Assembly (NCBI GenBank): GCA_963722715.1
Contig: CAVROA010000023.1
Location: 62,001-126,000 of the forward strand
Direction: 5' to 3'
Length of the DNA stretch: 64,000 nucleotides
Source: DASQGA01 sp963722715
GTDB taxonomy: Bacteria; Actinomycetota; Thermoleophilia; Gaiellales; Gaiellaceae
In this document: in pieces, positions 8,850 to 17,640 of the stretch
Position numbering within the stretch: position 1 is the stretch's first letter
Layout of the letters: each line of letters begins with the position of its first letter
Position numbers and translations under genes: made by a program
Notes under the pieces: generated by a model
The model's input: the letters and a program-made list of their open reading frames with translations, nothing else
The model's database searches: none
What the model was told of the DNA's origin: nothing

Positions 8850-9993
8850 GCACTGCCTCCAGCACCTCCTGAGCATAGATCGACTCCATGCTCTCCCCCG
8901 CCTCATGGCGAGCCATCTGCCGCTCCGCCGCGTTCTCGGCGGGTATCCGGAGCAACCCCATACAACCGAGCTCCTCCGCGACGGGCGCGACCCAGTCGAC
9001 CAGCTCGGCCAGTGCCTCGCGGGCCGGACGCACCTGACCGGTTGCGAGGTCGATCAGCTCCCCCGAGAGCCCGTAGCGGATCGCACGCCAGAAGTTTTCC
9101 TCGATCAGGCGTGGTGGATGGTCGGGGAGCGGCTCGCCCTCGTCCAGCGCCCTCGCGATTCTCGCCGTGAGTGCGTACATGAGCGCCGAGAGCGACTGCG
9201 CCTCCTCGAGCGTCGGCTGCCCGTCGCAGATCCGGATCTCGACGGTCGGAAAGGCGAGGTGCGGGCGCACGCTCCACCAGAGCTGGGTGTGCTCGGTAAT
9301 CGACCCGGTGTCGTACAGGAAGCGGACGTAGCGCTCGTACTCGTCCCAATCGGCGAACACGTCGGGCACGCCACAGCGCGGAAACATGCGCGTGAAGATC
9401 TGCGTGCGCGCCGAGTGCAGGTAGGTGAAGACGCCCTCGACGAAGGGGGAGCTGCCCGAGAGCGCCAGGAGGTCGGGTAGGTAGTTACGGAGCGCGTTCG
9501 TGACGCGGATTGCCCGATCGGCGCCCCGGATCCCCACGTGGACGTGCAGGCCGAAGCTGTTGTTGCGCCAGACGACGTAGCGAAGGACTTCGTCGTTTCG
9601 CCGGTAGTGCGGCGTGTCGATGATGCGCTGCTCTTGCCACGGGCTCCAGGGATGCGTGCCGACCGCGCAGAGGCCGACATCGAGCCCGCCGGCGAGCTCG
9701 AGGAGCTGCTTCCGGCGCTCGGCCATGGCCGCGGCCGCGTCGGAAAAGCTCTCGCACCGGCCGGTTCTGACCTCCACCTCCGAGGCAATCAGCTCACCCA
9801 CGAGGTGTGGCTCGAGCTCGGATCCGACCGCGGCGGCCTGGAACTCCTCGAAGCGGTTGGCGAGCCCGAGCGTTCGCGAATCGAGGATGGCGAACTCCTC
9901 TTCGACGGCGACTGTGAAGTCTCGACCCTCTTCGAACGCCTCACGAGCAGAGCGAAGCTGCTCGTCCGGGCTCAGGCGCTGGGCGTCTCCCAT
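8842..9993 (-). CDS. YbdK-like carboxylate-amine ligase (GCS2 family)
   Basis: 383 residues matching the glutamate-cysteine ligase type 2 family: VAVEEEFAILD near residue 28 holds the metal-binding Glu cluster, then VGTHPWSPWQ, HVHVGIRGADRAI and TVEIRICDGQPT. YbdK proteins show weak gamma-glutamylcysteine synthetase activity in vitro; the physiological substrate is generally unknown. Start ATG at 9993 lies 22 bases inside the end of the glycosyltransferase gene, so the two are coupled. Complete, no missing motif. Confidence 0.85.
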   Translation of the reverse strand: MGDAQRLSPDEQLRSAREAFEEGRDFTVAVEEEFAILDSRTLGLANRFEEFQAAAVGSELEPHLVGELIASEVEVRTGRCESFSDAAAAMAERRKQLLELAGGLDVGLCAVGTHPWSPWQEQRIIDTPHYRRNDEVLRYVVWRNNSFGLHVHVGIRGADRAIRVTNALRNYLPDLLALSGSSPFVEGVFTYLHSARTQIFTRMFPRCGVPDVFADWDEYERYVRFLYDTGSITEHTQLWWSVRPHLAFPTVEIRICDGQPTLEEAQSLSALMYALTARIARALDEGEPLPDHPPRLIEENFWRAIRYGLSGELIDLATGQVRPAREALAELVDWVAPVAEELGCMGLLRIPAENAAERQMARHEAGESMESIYAQEVLEAVRV

Positions 9994-11237
9994 CCGCGCG
10001 AAAGTAGCAGAGCGGCCACGCGCTCCCAGCTCCAGCGGCGCACAACAGCACGCCGGGCGGCCTCACCGAGCCGGTGCCGCTCCTCCGGTGCGAGGGCGAG
10101 AATCGCCTGGAGCTTCGCCGCCAGATCGGCTGCGTCGCCAGGCTGAAAGCTGGTGAGGTGGCGCTGCTCCGGCCGGTACTCGGCCTCGATACCGGCAGCG
10201 ATCTCGGCGAGACCGGAATGCCGGGCGACGAGCGGCGGCGACCCGCAGGCCGCCGCCTCCGCGGCCACCATGCCAAAGGCCTCGGGAAAAACCGAGGGCG
10301 TCACGCTCACGTCCGCAAGCGCCCAGAGATGCTTGAGGTGGCGATGCTCGAGCGGCCCGGTGAAGAGCACGTGGTCACCGGCCGCGGCTTCGAGCTCGGC
10401 CCGAGCCGGTCCGAAGCCGACGATGACGGCGCGGGCACCCACGTCGCGGAGGGCCTCGAGGAGGAGGTGCACGCCCTTCTCGTCGGACAGCTTCCCCACG
10501 TAGACCACGGTCGGCTCGTCGCCTGCGAGGAACGCCTCCAGACGATCGGCGTTCCCGGGATCGGGAAGCCGCTCGCCTTCGCCTCCCGGGTTCGGCGGAT
10601 CCCGGCGGGCCTCCTCGACGAGCGCACGGAACGCCGACTCGCGGCCTGCCGGCACGAGCTCCTCGACGTCGACCCCCGGCGGAACGACCTGCACGCGCTC
10701 CAGGTACTCACCGGGCCCGACGACCTCCTCGAGAACACCGCGGATGTGCTCCGAGCCCGCGAAGACCGACTCCGCCTGGTCGAGGGACTCGCGCGCCCAC
10801 CGAGACAGCTCGGTATTGCCCCGGATCGAGAACTCGAGCTCGGAGCCGTGCGCCTTCACGGAGAACGGCATGCCGGCCGCGACGCCGACCGGCGCCCCGA
10901 GAAGCACGTGGTTGGTGAGGAGAAAGTCGGCGGGAAGGTGCTCCCGGATCGCCGCTGCGTTTCGCTCCACGAAGTCGCGGCGCTGCTCCCAGGTCAGGTC
11001 CTGCAAGAACGCGGGCTCCATTCCCTCGTACCGGTCGAGGACGAAGACCGGAAGCGGGCCGTCCAGCTCGGGCCGGACGACAGTCGCGCCGCCGAGGTCG
11101 TAGCGCTCGGGATGCGGCTCCTGGCAGAAGACGACGACCTCGTGACCCGCCCGCGCCCACGCGCGCGCCAGGGCCCGGGTGTAGACGTTCGAGCCGGTCC
11201 CGCCCAGGAGGTACCCATGCCAGAGGAGAATCTTCAT
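9972..11237 (-). CDS. Glycosyltransferase family 4
   Basis: 421-residue GT-B fold enzyme transferring a sugar from a nucleotide-sugar donor. The N-terminal half begins KILLWHGYLLGGTGSNVYTR, the Gly-rich acceptor-side loop. The C-terminal half contains VVYVGKLSDEKGVHLLLEAL and the E-x7-E donor motif in PSVFPEAFGMVAAEAAACG. Start is ATG at 11237. This start and the divergent sigma gene start overlap by 21 bases, so the promoter of each must lie inside the other gene. Substrate unknown; a role in cell-envelope or trehalose-type sugar synthesis cannot be chosen from sequence. Confidence 0.85.
   Translation of the reverse strand: MKILLWHGYLLGGTGSNVYTRALARAWARAGHEVVVFCQEPHPERYDLGGATVVRPELDGPLPVFVLDRYEGMEPAFLQDLTWEQRRDFVERNAAAIREHLPADFLLTNHVLLGAPVGVAAGMPFSVKAHGSELEFSIRGNTELSRWARESLDQAESVFAGSEHIRGVLEEVVGPGEYLERVQVVPPGVDVEELVPAGRESAFRALVEEARRDPPNPGGEGERLPDPGNADRLEAFLAGDEPTVVYVGKLSDEKGVHLLLEALRDVGARAVIVGFGPARAELEAAAGDHVLFTGPLEHRHLKHLWALADVSVTPSVFPEAFGMVAAEAAACGSPPLVARHSGLAEIAAGIEAEYRPEQRHLTSFQPGDAADLAAKLQAILALAPEERHRLGEAARRAVVRRWSWERVAALLLSRGWETPSA
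11206..11211 (+). promoter_or_regulatory. Ribosome binding site fixing the sigma factor start
   Basis: Perfect AGGAGG, five bases before the ATG at 11217. It decides in favour of this start over the later GTG at 11241, although the chosen start makes the divergent genes overlap. Confidence 0.75.
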
Positions 11238-11783
11238 GACGTGGAAGATCCTGACGGACTCCTCGTACGTCGCGCCCGCCGTGGCGACCAGGATGCATTC
11301 GAGCGCCTCGTCGAGCGCCACCAGCATCGCCTCTATACGCTCGCTGCTCGCCTGACCGGCTCGCGGGCGGACGCCGAGGACGCCGTGCAGGACGCCCTGC
11401 TCCGCGCCTGGCTGAACCTCCCCAACTTCCGCGGCGGCGCGCTCTTCTCGACCTGGCTGTATCGGATCTGTGTGAACGCCGCACACGACCTCCGCTCGAA
11501 GCGGCGGCCCGAGCCCTCGGAGGCAGCCGTCGAGACCCCCGATCCTCGCAACGCCTTCGTGGACAGCGAGCTCGCAGGCGGGCTTCAGGCGGCGCTGAAC
11601 GGGCTCGAGGATCCGTACCGGACGGCGGTGGTCCTCTTCGACGTGCTCGGTTGCTCGTACCTCGAGATCGCCGAGGTGACCGAAGTGCCCGAAGGCACAG
11701 TGAAGTCGCGCATCTTCCGCGGCCGTAAAGAGCTCGCCGCGGCGCTCGGAACATCCGCGCCGGGGAAGGAGTCGAAGGAGTGA
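11217..11783 (+). CDS. ECF RNA polymerase sigma factor
   Basis: 188 residues with sigma region 2 (AFERLVERHQHRLYTLAARLTGSR, then DAEDAVQDALLRAW) and sigma region 4 (LEDPYRTAVVLFDVLGCSYLEIAEVTEVPEGTVKSRIFRGR). Extracytoplasmic-function sigma factors redirect RNA polymerase to stress regulons and are held inactive by a membrane anti-sigma factor, which is the next gene. The stop overlaps the downstream start as TGATG. Divergent and overlapping with the glycosyltransferase gene at the 5' ends. Confidence 0.92.
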   Translation: MPEENLHDVEDPDGLLVRRARRGDQDAFERLVERHQHRLYTLAARLTGSRADAEDAVQDALLRAWLNLPNFRGGALFSTWLYRICVNAAHDLRSKRRPEPSEAAVETPDPRNAFVDSELAGGLQAALNGLEDPYRTAVVLFDVLGCSYLEIAEVTEVPEGTVKSRIFRGRKELAAALGTSAPGKESKE

Positions 11784-12415
11784 TGGCTGGGATGCACCCG
11801 GAAGAGGTCGAGCTGCTCGCCTACCTGGAGGGCGAGCTCGACGACCCGCGTCGCGCGGAGGTCGCCTCCCATCTGGAGTCCTGCGACCGCTGCGCGCAGG
11901 AGGTGCGTTCGGTCGAGGCAGGTAGAGCCGCCCTCCACTCTTCGCCGATGCTCGAGCTGCCGTCGGAGCGCCTCGAAGCGATGCTCACACGGTTGCCGTC
12001 CCGAGCTGCGGCACCACCCGGTCTCATCCGTCGGGCGCTCCCGGTCGCCGCCGCGCTGGCCGCCGTCGCCGCGCTCGCCGGCGGGGCGTTCGTGCTCGGA
12101 ACGATCGACGGGGGCGACGATGAGGGCGCCAGTGCGCCCGCTCAAGGCGAGGCGAGCGATGCAGGTGGCGGTGGCGAAGCTGCTCCAACAACGGGTGGAG
12201 CATCGACGGACAAGGGGCAGAGCGCGGAACCGCTTCTCAGGGCCGACAGCGTCGCCGGCTCACCGGCGACAGTCGCGCGCCGTCTACGAAGCGACGGCTT
12301 CGACGCCCGCGCCGTCGACGGCAGAGTGATCGTCCGAGGGGCGACCGCCGCGGAGGTTCGGAAAGCGCTCGAGACGCTGGACACCGGTCCGGTCCGAGTC
12401 GTCGTCCGACCTTGA
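11783..12415 (+). CDS. Zinc-finger anti-sigma factor, single-pass membrane
   Basis: About 210 residues. The N-terminal zinc-binding anti-sigma domain carries HLESCDRC (H-x3-C-x2-C) near residue 33. A transmembrane helix follows (ALPVAAALAAVAALAGGAFVLG) and then an extracytoplasmic Gly/Ser-rich linker plus a small compact domain ending TGPVRVVVRP. It would bind the neighbouring ECF sigma factor at the membrane. Start may be ATG at 11783 (coupled TGATG) or ATG at 11792, better spaced from GAAGGAG at 11774-11780. The inducing signal is not evident. Confidence 0.82.
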   Translation: MAGMHPEEVELLAYLEGELDDPRRAEVASHLESCDRCAQEVRSVEAGRAALHSSPMLELPSERLEAMLTRLPSRAAAPPGLIRRALPVAAALAAVAALAGGAFVLGTIDGGDDEGASAPAQGEASDAGGGGEAAPTTGGASTDKGQSAEPLLRADSVAGSPATVARRLRSDGFDARAVDGRVIVRGATAAEVRKALETLDTGPVRVVVRP

Positions 12416-12739
12416 TTCCTCCGGCGCGGACGGCTCAACAGTCGGAGCGAGAAGACATCCGACTACGCGCGCGAGCGCGAGGTCTCCGTGGTTACGTTCG
12501 TCACCGGGGAAGGCGAAGAGGACGGCTGCGACGGCGGTGCGCTCGAGTTCTTCGACCTGATGCAACACGAGGCGAGCGGCTCGAAGCCGGGTCTCCCTCT
12601 CTCCGGCGAGCCGGGGCTCCTCGTCGCCTTCGACTCGACGATGGTCCACGGCGTCACGCCCGTGACGCGCGGCGAGCGCTACACCATCGTCACCTGGTTC
12701 ACGGCGCGACCGGCCGAGACTGACGCTCAGGCCAAGTAG
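12416..12739 (+). pseudogene. C-terminal remnant of a 2OG-Fe(II) oxygenase
   Basis: Directly after the anti-sigma stop, and in the same frame, runs a peptide that reads as the last part of a prolyl-4-hydroxylase-type dioxygenase: a GGALEFF strand, GLLVAFDSTMVHGVTPV with the distal iron His, and RGERYTIVTWF with the 2OG-binding Arg. The N-terminal half with the HxD iron ligands is missing. A GTG at 12488 could start an 83-residue piece, but it has no clear ribosome site. I read it as a decayed gene. Its end overlaps the convergent rex gene by 13 bases. Confidence 0.55.
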
Positions 12740-13398
12740 AAGTAGAGCGCGTAGAGAAGCTCGACGGCCGGGCTCGTCGTGTGCACGGTCACGTCCGAAG
12801 GGACGTCGAGGAGCGCCTGCGTGTAGTTGAAGATGATCTTCACACCCGCCTCGACGACGTCGGTCGCAACCCGCTGTGCCTCTTCGTCCGGGACCGCGAG
12901 CACCGCGACGATGATCGCCTTCTCGCGGAGAAGCTCTGAGAGGCGGTCGTAGGCGAGCACCTGCTGCGTCTGTCCAATCGGCTTGCCGACCTTGTCGGGG
13001 TCGACGTCGAACGCGGCCGCGATGTTGAACCCGTGGTCGGCGAAGATCGTCGAGCTTGCGATTGCCTGCCCCAGCCGGCCGGCGCCGAAGAGCGCGATGT
13101 TGTGCTGCCCCTGTGTCCGCAGAATCTTGCGGATCTCGCCGGCCAGAGCGTCGATGTTGTAGCCGACCCCGCGCTTCCCGAACTTTCCGAATCCGGACAG
13201 GTCGCGCCGGATCTGCGTCGCGTTGATGTTCGTGTACTCGCTGACCTCCTGCGAGGAGATCCGCTCCTTGCCCATCTTGCGGGCCTGGGTGAGAACCCGG
13301 AGGTACTGGCTCAGCCGCGCAGCCACCCCAACGGTGAGCCGGTCGCCGTTACGGGGCTCCTCGACGCCTTCGAGCGGGATCGGAAGCTTGCTCACCAC
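12727..13398 (-). CDS. rex: Redox-sensing transcriptional repressor Rex
   Basis: 223 residues. An N-terminal winged helix (RLSQYLRVLTQARKMGKERISSQEV, then TQIRRDLSGFGKFGKRGVGY) precedes a Rossmann NAD(H) domain (IALFGAGRLGQAI) and a C-terminal swapped helix ending LLYALYFYLA. Rex represses respiration and fermentation genes when the NADH/NAD+ ratio is low. Start GTG at 13398 (or 13395). The gene follows a glutaredoxin-like gene by 51 bases. I found no full Rex operator in front of it. Confidence 0.95.
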   Translation of the reverse strand: MVSKLPIPLEGVEEPRNGDRLTVGVAARLSQYLRVLTQARKMGKERISSQEVSEYTNINATQIRRDLSGFGKFGKRGVGYNIDALAGEIRKILRTQGQHNIALFGAGRLGQAIASSTIFADHGFNIAAAFDVDPDKVGKPIGQTQQVLAYDRLSELLREKAIIVAVLAVPDEEAQRVATDVVEAGVKIIFNYTQALLDVPSDVTVHTTSPAVELLYALYFYLA

Positions 13399-13449
13399 TT
13401 GTAGCCACCTTACCTGGCGCGCTTTCCCTGGCGTCGCAGGAACCGTGAC

Positions 13450-13713
13450 CTATGTCGCGCCAGGCTCCTGTTGGCTTCGTGCTCCCAGCCTGCGACGCAG
13501 TCCGTCCGGGTGCACGAAGTACGTGAACGCCTCCACGCCGTCGACGGCGATGACCGGAAGGCGCTCGCGGTAGCGCTGCTCCAGGTCGGGATTCCCACCG
13601 ATGTCGGTTTCTTCCAGTTCGAAGGGAATCTCCGCGCGAACCTGCTCGAGGACCCTTCGTGCAGCCTCGCAGAGGTGACACCCGCTCGCGAAATAGAGCC
13701 GGACCCGGTGCAT
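13450..13713 (-). CDS. Glutaredoxin-like (DUF836) protein
   Basis: 87 residues of the short glutaredoxin fold with an active-site CxxC (ASGCHLCEAA) at residues 12-15, cis-Pro in LPVIAVDG and a final helix FVHPDGLRRRLG. Likely a small dithiol oxidoreductase. Located immediately upstream of rex in the same direction, an arrangement also common in other actinobacteria, which points to a redox theme. The stop precedes rex by 51 bases. Substrate unknown. Confidence 0.8.
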   Translation of the reverse strand: MHRVRLYFASGCHLCEAARRVLEQVRAEIPFELEETDIGGNPDLEQRYRERLPVIAVDGVEAFTYFVHPDGLRRRLGARSQQEPGAT

Positions 13714-13726
13714 CTGAATCTGGCGC

Positions 13727-15001
13727 CTAGGGGTAAAGGCCGCGGATGGTTGTCGCCTCAGAGACGCGTCTCACCGCGATCGCATACGCAGCCTGGCGCA
13801 TCGAGATCTGCCGCTCCTCGTGGATGCCCCATGTCTCGGAGAACGCTCGAGTCACGATGTCGTTCAGCTTCGCGTTCACCTCGTTCTCCTTCCAGAAGTA
13901 CTCCTGGAGGCCCTGCACCCATTCGAAGTAGGAGACGACGACACCGCCCGCATTGGCGAGGACGTCGGGGAGCACGAGGACGCCGCGGTCCTCGAGGATC
14001 CGGTCTGCCTCGAGAGTCACGGGGCCGTTCGCGCCTTCGCAGATGACCGGAGCCCTGACCTTGTCGGCGTTCTCCTCGGTGATCACCTGCTCGAGCGCGC
14101 ACGGGGCGAGGACGTCGCAATCGAGCAGGAGGAGCTCCTCGTTGGTGATGGGCTCGGCCCCATCCAGGCCCTCGAGCGATCCGTGTCGGCGCTTGTGCTC
14201 GACCGCGGCCTGGACGTCGAGCCCGGCCGGATTGTGCACGCCCCCGGTCGAGTCGGAGACGGCGACGATGGAAGCGCCCGCCTCTGCGAGGAAGAGTGCG
14301 AGGTTGCGACCGACGTTTCCGAGCCCCTGGACCACGATGCGGCAGCCCTCGATGCCGTGGCCCTGCTTTCGCAGTGCTTCGCGAACGCAGTACGAGGCAC
14401 CGCGAGCCGTAGCCTCCATGCGACCCAGTGAGCCGCCGACCTCGAGCGGCTTTCCGGTCACGACGCCGAGGACGGAATAGCCCTTGTTCATCGAATAGGT
14501 GTCGAAGATCCAGGCCATCTCCCGGGAGCCCGTGCCGACGTCGGGCGCCGGGATGTCGACCTCGGGGCCGATCAGGTTGATGATCTCCGTCGTATAGCGG
14601 CGTGTGAGGCGCTCCAGCTCCCCGAGCGAGAGCACCTTGGGATCGCAGACGACGGCGCCCTTCGCGCCGCCGAACGGAAGCGCCATCAGGGCGCACTTCC
14701 ACGTCATCCACATGGCAAGCGCTTTCGTCTCGTCCAGCGTGACGCCAGGGTGGTAGCGGATGCCGCCCTTGGACGGCCCGCGCGCCACGTTGTGCGTGAT
14801 GCGAAAGCCGGTGTAGACGTTGACGGAGCCGTCGTCCATGCGGACGGGGATGGAGACCTCCACCGAGCGCTTGCACTCCAGGAGCACCTCCAGCATGTTT
14901 TCGGTCACATCCACCAGAGCTGCGACCTGGCGAAGCTGCTCGCGGGCCATCTCCCATGGATCGCGCTTCAGATGCGACGCGCTCGCCTCGACGGTCGCCA
15001 C
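13727..15001 (-). CDS. gdhA: Glutamate dehydrogenase
   Basis: 424 residues of the Glu/Leu/Phe/Val dehydrogenase family, interconverting glutamate and 2-oxoglutarate plus ammonium. The substrate domain contains GGIRYHPGVTLDETKALAMW and the catalytic region PFGGAKGAV. DIPAPDVGTGSREMAW follows, then the NAD(P) domain with VVQGLGNVGRNLALFLAEAG. Length is that of hexameric bacterial enzymes. Start GTG at 15001, two bases after the subtilase stop, so probably read through from that gene. An acidic residue after the Gly-rich loop cannot be called, so NAD versus NADP preference is open. Confidence 0.93.
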   Translation of the reverse strand: MATVEASASHLKRDPWEMAREQLRQVAALVDVTENMLEVLLECKRSVEVSIPVRMDDGSVNVYTGFRITHNVARGPSKGGIRYHPGVTLDETKALAMWMTWKCALMALPFGGAKGAVVCDPKVLSLGELERLTRRYTTEIINLIGPEVDIPAPDVGTGSREMAWIFDTYSMNKGYSVLGVVTGKPLEVGGSLGRMEATARGASYCVREALRKQGHGIEGCRIVVQGLGNVGRNLALFLAEAGASIVAVSDSTGGVHNPAGLDVQAAVEHKRRHGSLEGLDGAEPITNEELLLLDCDVLAPCALEQVITEENADKVRAPVICEGANGPVTLEADRILEDRGVLVLPDVLANAGGVVVSYFEWVQGLQEYFWKENEVNAKLNDIVTRAFSETWGIHEERQISMRQAAYAIAVRRVSEATTIRGLYP

Positions 15002-15003
15002 GC

Positions 15004-17640
15004 CTACCCCTCCCCCGACCTGGCGATCGTGAACGTGACGTTCGCGGTCGAGGGTGGCGTGCCTTCGGCCCCCTCGACCGGCTCGGCGGTGAGCCGAAGC
15101 TCGTACTCGCCCGGCCGGAGGGTGTTCCCGAACGGCCCACGGCCGGTCAGACCGAAGGCGTAGCGGCCGGGCAGCAGGTCGCGCAGGCGGAAGAGTGTTC
15201 CCAGCCTCTTGCCGGCGGCCGTCCAGAGCTCGCCCTCGAGGAGGCGCACCGGCTCGATCGTCTGCCCCTCGACACCCTGGCTCACCGCTCCGGCCCTGAA
15301 GGCGACCACCGTCGGAGCGGCCGGCGAGGGCGCGAAGGAGTTGTTCGAGAGCCGGATGTCGCCGACGAGCGACCCGGCCTTTGCGGGCGCGAAGGAGACC
15401 GCCCAGGGGAGCCGAACGGGCCGGGAGCCCTCGGGCTGGACCACGAAGACGCCCGCGGACAACCCGGAGCCTCCGGCCGGAGCGGCAGCCTGCAGGACGA
15501 CATCGCCTGCAGCACCAGGCCGAAGCGTCAGAGCCGCCGGGCTCGCGGCGAACCGCACCTCCGGCCCGGCACTCGAATCGTTGGCGACACCGAAGGTGAT
15601 GCGAAGGGTGCGAGTCGACAGATTCCGCACGCTGATGCCCCGGATCACGCTCCAGCCCGAGCCGGTTGCCTTTCCGAGGGCGAGCGAGGCCGGCTCGACG
15701 GCGAGCTCTGTCGAGGCGGCGCCCTGGAGGTCGAGCGCCCCCGCCCCCTCGACCGTCACTCCTGCGGACGCCTTGCCCTCGAGCTGTTGCGCGCTTCCGA
15801 CCAGGAGCCCACGAAGCTCACCGGCTGACAGGTCCGGGCGCGCGTCGGCCAGAAGCGCCGCTGCACCGGCAACGAGGGCCGCGGCCGCGCTCGAGCCCGT
15901 GGCGGTCGCCACGCGCGGCGAGCCGTCCACACTTCGGCCCGCATCGGTGGTCACAAGTCCGACGCCCGGCGCAACGAGGTCGGGCTTCACGCGCCCGTCG
16001 AACACGACGCCGCCCGAGGAGAACGGCGCCACTTTCCCCGCGCCCGGGTTGGTCACCGCCTCAGCGGCGTCGAGGTCGAGGGTCACCTCGCGACCGGAGG
16101 CAAGGGCGTGCGCGGCCGCCCCGGCTGTACGAGCGTCAACGGCGAGCACCGGGATCCCGCCCTCCTCATCGAGGTCGAGTGCGCCGGACGGAAGGCGAGC
16201 TCCCGCCACCAGGAGGACGGACGCACCGGCTGTGGCGGCGTTCCTTGCTTTCTCTGCCAGTGGGCCGCCCGCCGGGACGAGCACGGCGCGCCCCGCGACC
16301 CGGCTGGTCCCGGCGCGGTCGAAGAAGTCTGCGAGGACGGCGCCACTGGCCTGAACGGCCGGGGCTCGTGCACGGTCACCGAGCGAGGGACCGAGAAGCG
16401 CCGAAACGCCGAGACGTAACGCCGCTCGGGGAGCCACCGCGCCGAGCACCCGCACGGGCGCGTCCAGAACTTCGTCGGAGTCGACTAGCAGGGTCGCGTT
16501 CGTCTGGAGCAGGTTGGAGCGTGCGTCCAGGGCACCGACGGTCAGCGCGTCGGGCGCTCCCCCGGGGCCGCCGACGCTTCCAAATCCTTCCCGTCCTGCC
16601 CGGCCGTCGTTCCCGGCGGCAGCCACGACCAGCGTGCCGAGGCGTGTCGCGCCCGCGACGGCTCTCGACTCCGGGCTGTCCGAAAAGGCCGCGAAGGGCT
16701 CGACGACGGCTGCGAGCGCGATGTCAGCCGCGTCCCGGAGGTCGCCATTCCCATCGGGGTCGACGGCGCGCTCCAGGCCTGCCACGAGCGCGTCGCCGCG
16801 GCCCAGAACGGCATAGGAGCCATCCTGGGTGCGGCGCCAGCCGAGAATGCGGAGCGGCAGGATCCTTGCACCCGGTGCGACGCCCCCCACGAGCTTCCCA
16901 CCGGCCACGATGCCGGCCATGCGGGTTCCGTGTGTCTCCAGCCGCCCTGGCTCTCCGGGCATCGAACGGGCGACGGCCGGCGCGGTACCACGCAGGACGT
17001 CGTAGCCCGCAAGTACCCGGCGGCGCAGTGCCGAATGCCCGCGCTGGACGCCTGCGTCGAGAAGCGCCACGGTCACTCCGGCCCCGTCGAATCCCGGCAA
17101 CTCGACGGAGGGCCGGCGGCCCGCGTGCTCCGAGAACTCGGGTTGCCCGATGCTCTCGGTGCCGATCGAGGCCGGATAGACGGTCCGGACCGGATAGACG
17201 CCGGCGACGCCTCCGATTCGCTCCAGCTCGGCAAGCGCCCTGTCGTCCAGGGCGGCCGAGAAGCCGTTCACGGTGCGGGTGAAGGAATAGAAAGGCTCCA
17301 CGTCGATCCCGCGCTCGGCGAGCTTCGCGAGCAGGAGCCGCTGTGCTCCCTCCGCCTCCGTGGACCAGCGACGCGTTTCGGCGGGCGTCGGGGACCGACG
17401 CAGGCCCGCCGCCTGGTCGGCGACGGACGGAGCCGCCAGGACGACGATCATCCGCTTCGAGGGCGCCGCGGCCTGAGGGCGGGCACCGAATGCTCCGCGC
17501 CACGCCGCGACGGCACCGCTCACGACAGCGTCCCCGGCTCCTCGCACCGGTGCGACCGTGACGAGCATGGTGGCAACCAGGGCGACGAGCCCCAGGGCCG
17601 TCGCCCTACGCCTGTCTTCAGGCCGCGGAGGCGTACGCAT
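15004..17640 (-). CDS. Secreted subtilisin-family (S8) serine protease
   Basis: 878 residues. An N-terminal signal-like helix (ALGLVALVATMLVTVAPVRG) and an I9-type propeptide (RMIVVLAAP ... GFSAALDDRALAELERI) precede the catalytic domain. Asp lies in VALLDAGVQRGH, His in THGTRMAGIVAG, oxyanion Asn in AAAGNDGRAG, and Ser in ATGSSAAAALVAGAAALL. A protease-associated insertion sits between Asn and Ser, and beta-sandwich domains fill the last ~230 residues. I prefer ATG at 17640 over an in-frame TTG at 17649; either start lies inside the end of tsaD (17618 onward). Probably exported and anchored or released outside the cell. Confidence 0.9.
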   Translation of the reverse strand: MRTPPRPEDRRRATALGLVALVATMLVTVAPVRGAGDAVVSGAVAAWRGAFGARPQAAAPSKRMIVVLAAPSVADQAAGLRRSPTPAETRRWSTEAEGAQRLLLAKLAERGIDVEPFYSFTRTVNGFSAALDDRALAELERIGGVAGVYPVRTVYPASIGTESIGQPEFSEHAGRRPSVELPGFDGAGVTVALLDAGVQRGHSALRRRVLAGYDVLRGTAPAVARSMPGEPGRLETHGTRMAGIVAGGKLVGGVAPGARILPLRILGWRRTQDGSYAVLGRGDALVAGLERAVDPDGNGDLRDAADIALAAVVEPFAAFSDSPESRAVAGATRLGTLVVAAAGNDGRAGREGFGSVGGPGGAPDALTVGALDARSNLLQTNATLLVDSDEVLDAPVRVLGAVAPRAALRLGVSALLGPSLGDRARAPAVQASGAVLADFFDRAGTSRVAGRAVLVPAGGPLAEKARNAATAGASVLLVAGARLPSGALDLDEEGGIPVLAVDARTAGAAAHALASGREVTLDLDAAEAVTNPGAGKVAPFSSGGVVFDGRVKPDLVAPGVGLVTTDAGRSVDGSPRVATATGSSAAAALVAGAAALLADARPDLSAGELRGLLVGSAQQLEGKASAGVTVEGAGALDLQGAASTELAVEPASLALGKATGSGWSVIRGISVRNLSTRTLRITFGVANDSSAGPEVRFAASPAALTLRPGAAGDVVLQAAAPAGGSGLSAGVFVVQPEGSRPVRLPWAVSFAPAKAGSLVGDIRLSNNSFAPSPAAPTVVAFRAGAVSQGVEGQTIEPVRLLEGELWTAAGKRLGTLFRLRDLLPGRYAFGLTGRGPFGNTLRPGEYELRLTAEPVEGAEGTPPSTANVTFTIARSGEG

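Noticed and set aside
12416..12487. Read-through of the anti-sigma stop into the oxygenase fragment
   Set aside because: Same frame, but the TGA has no known read-through context and a 2OG domain behind an extracytoplasmic domain would be odd; a remnant is simpler.
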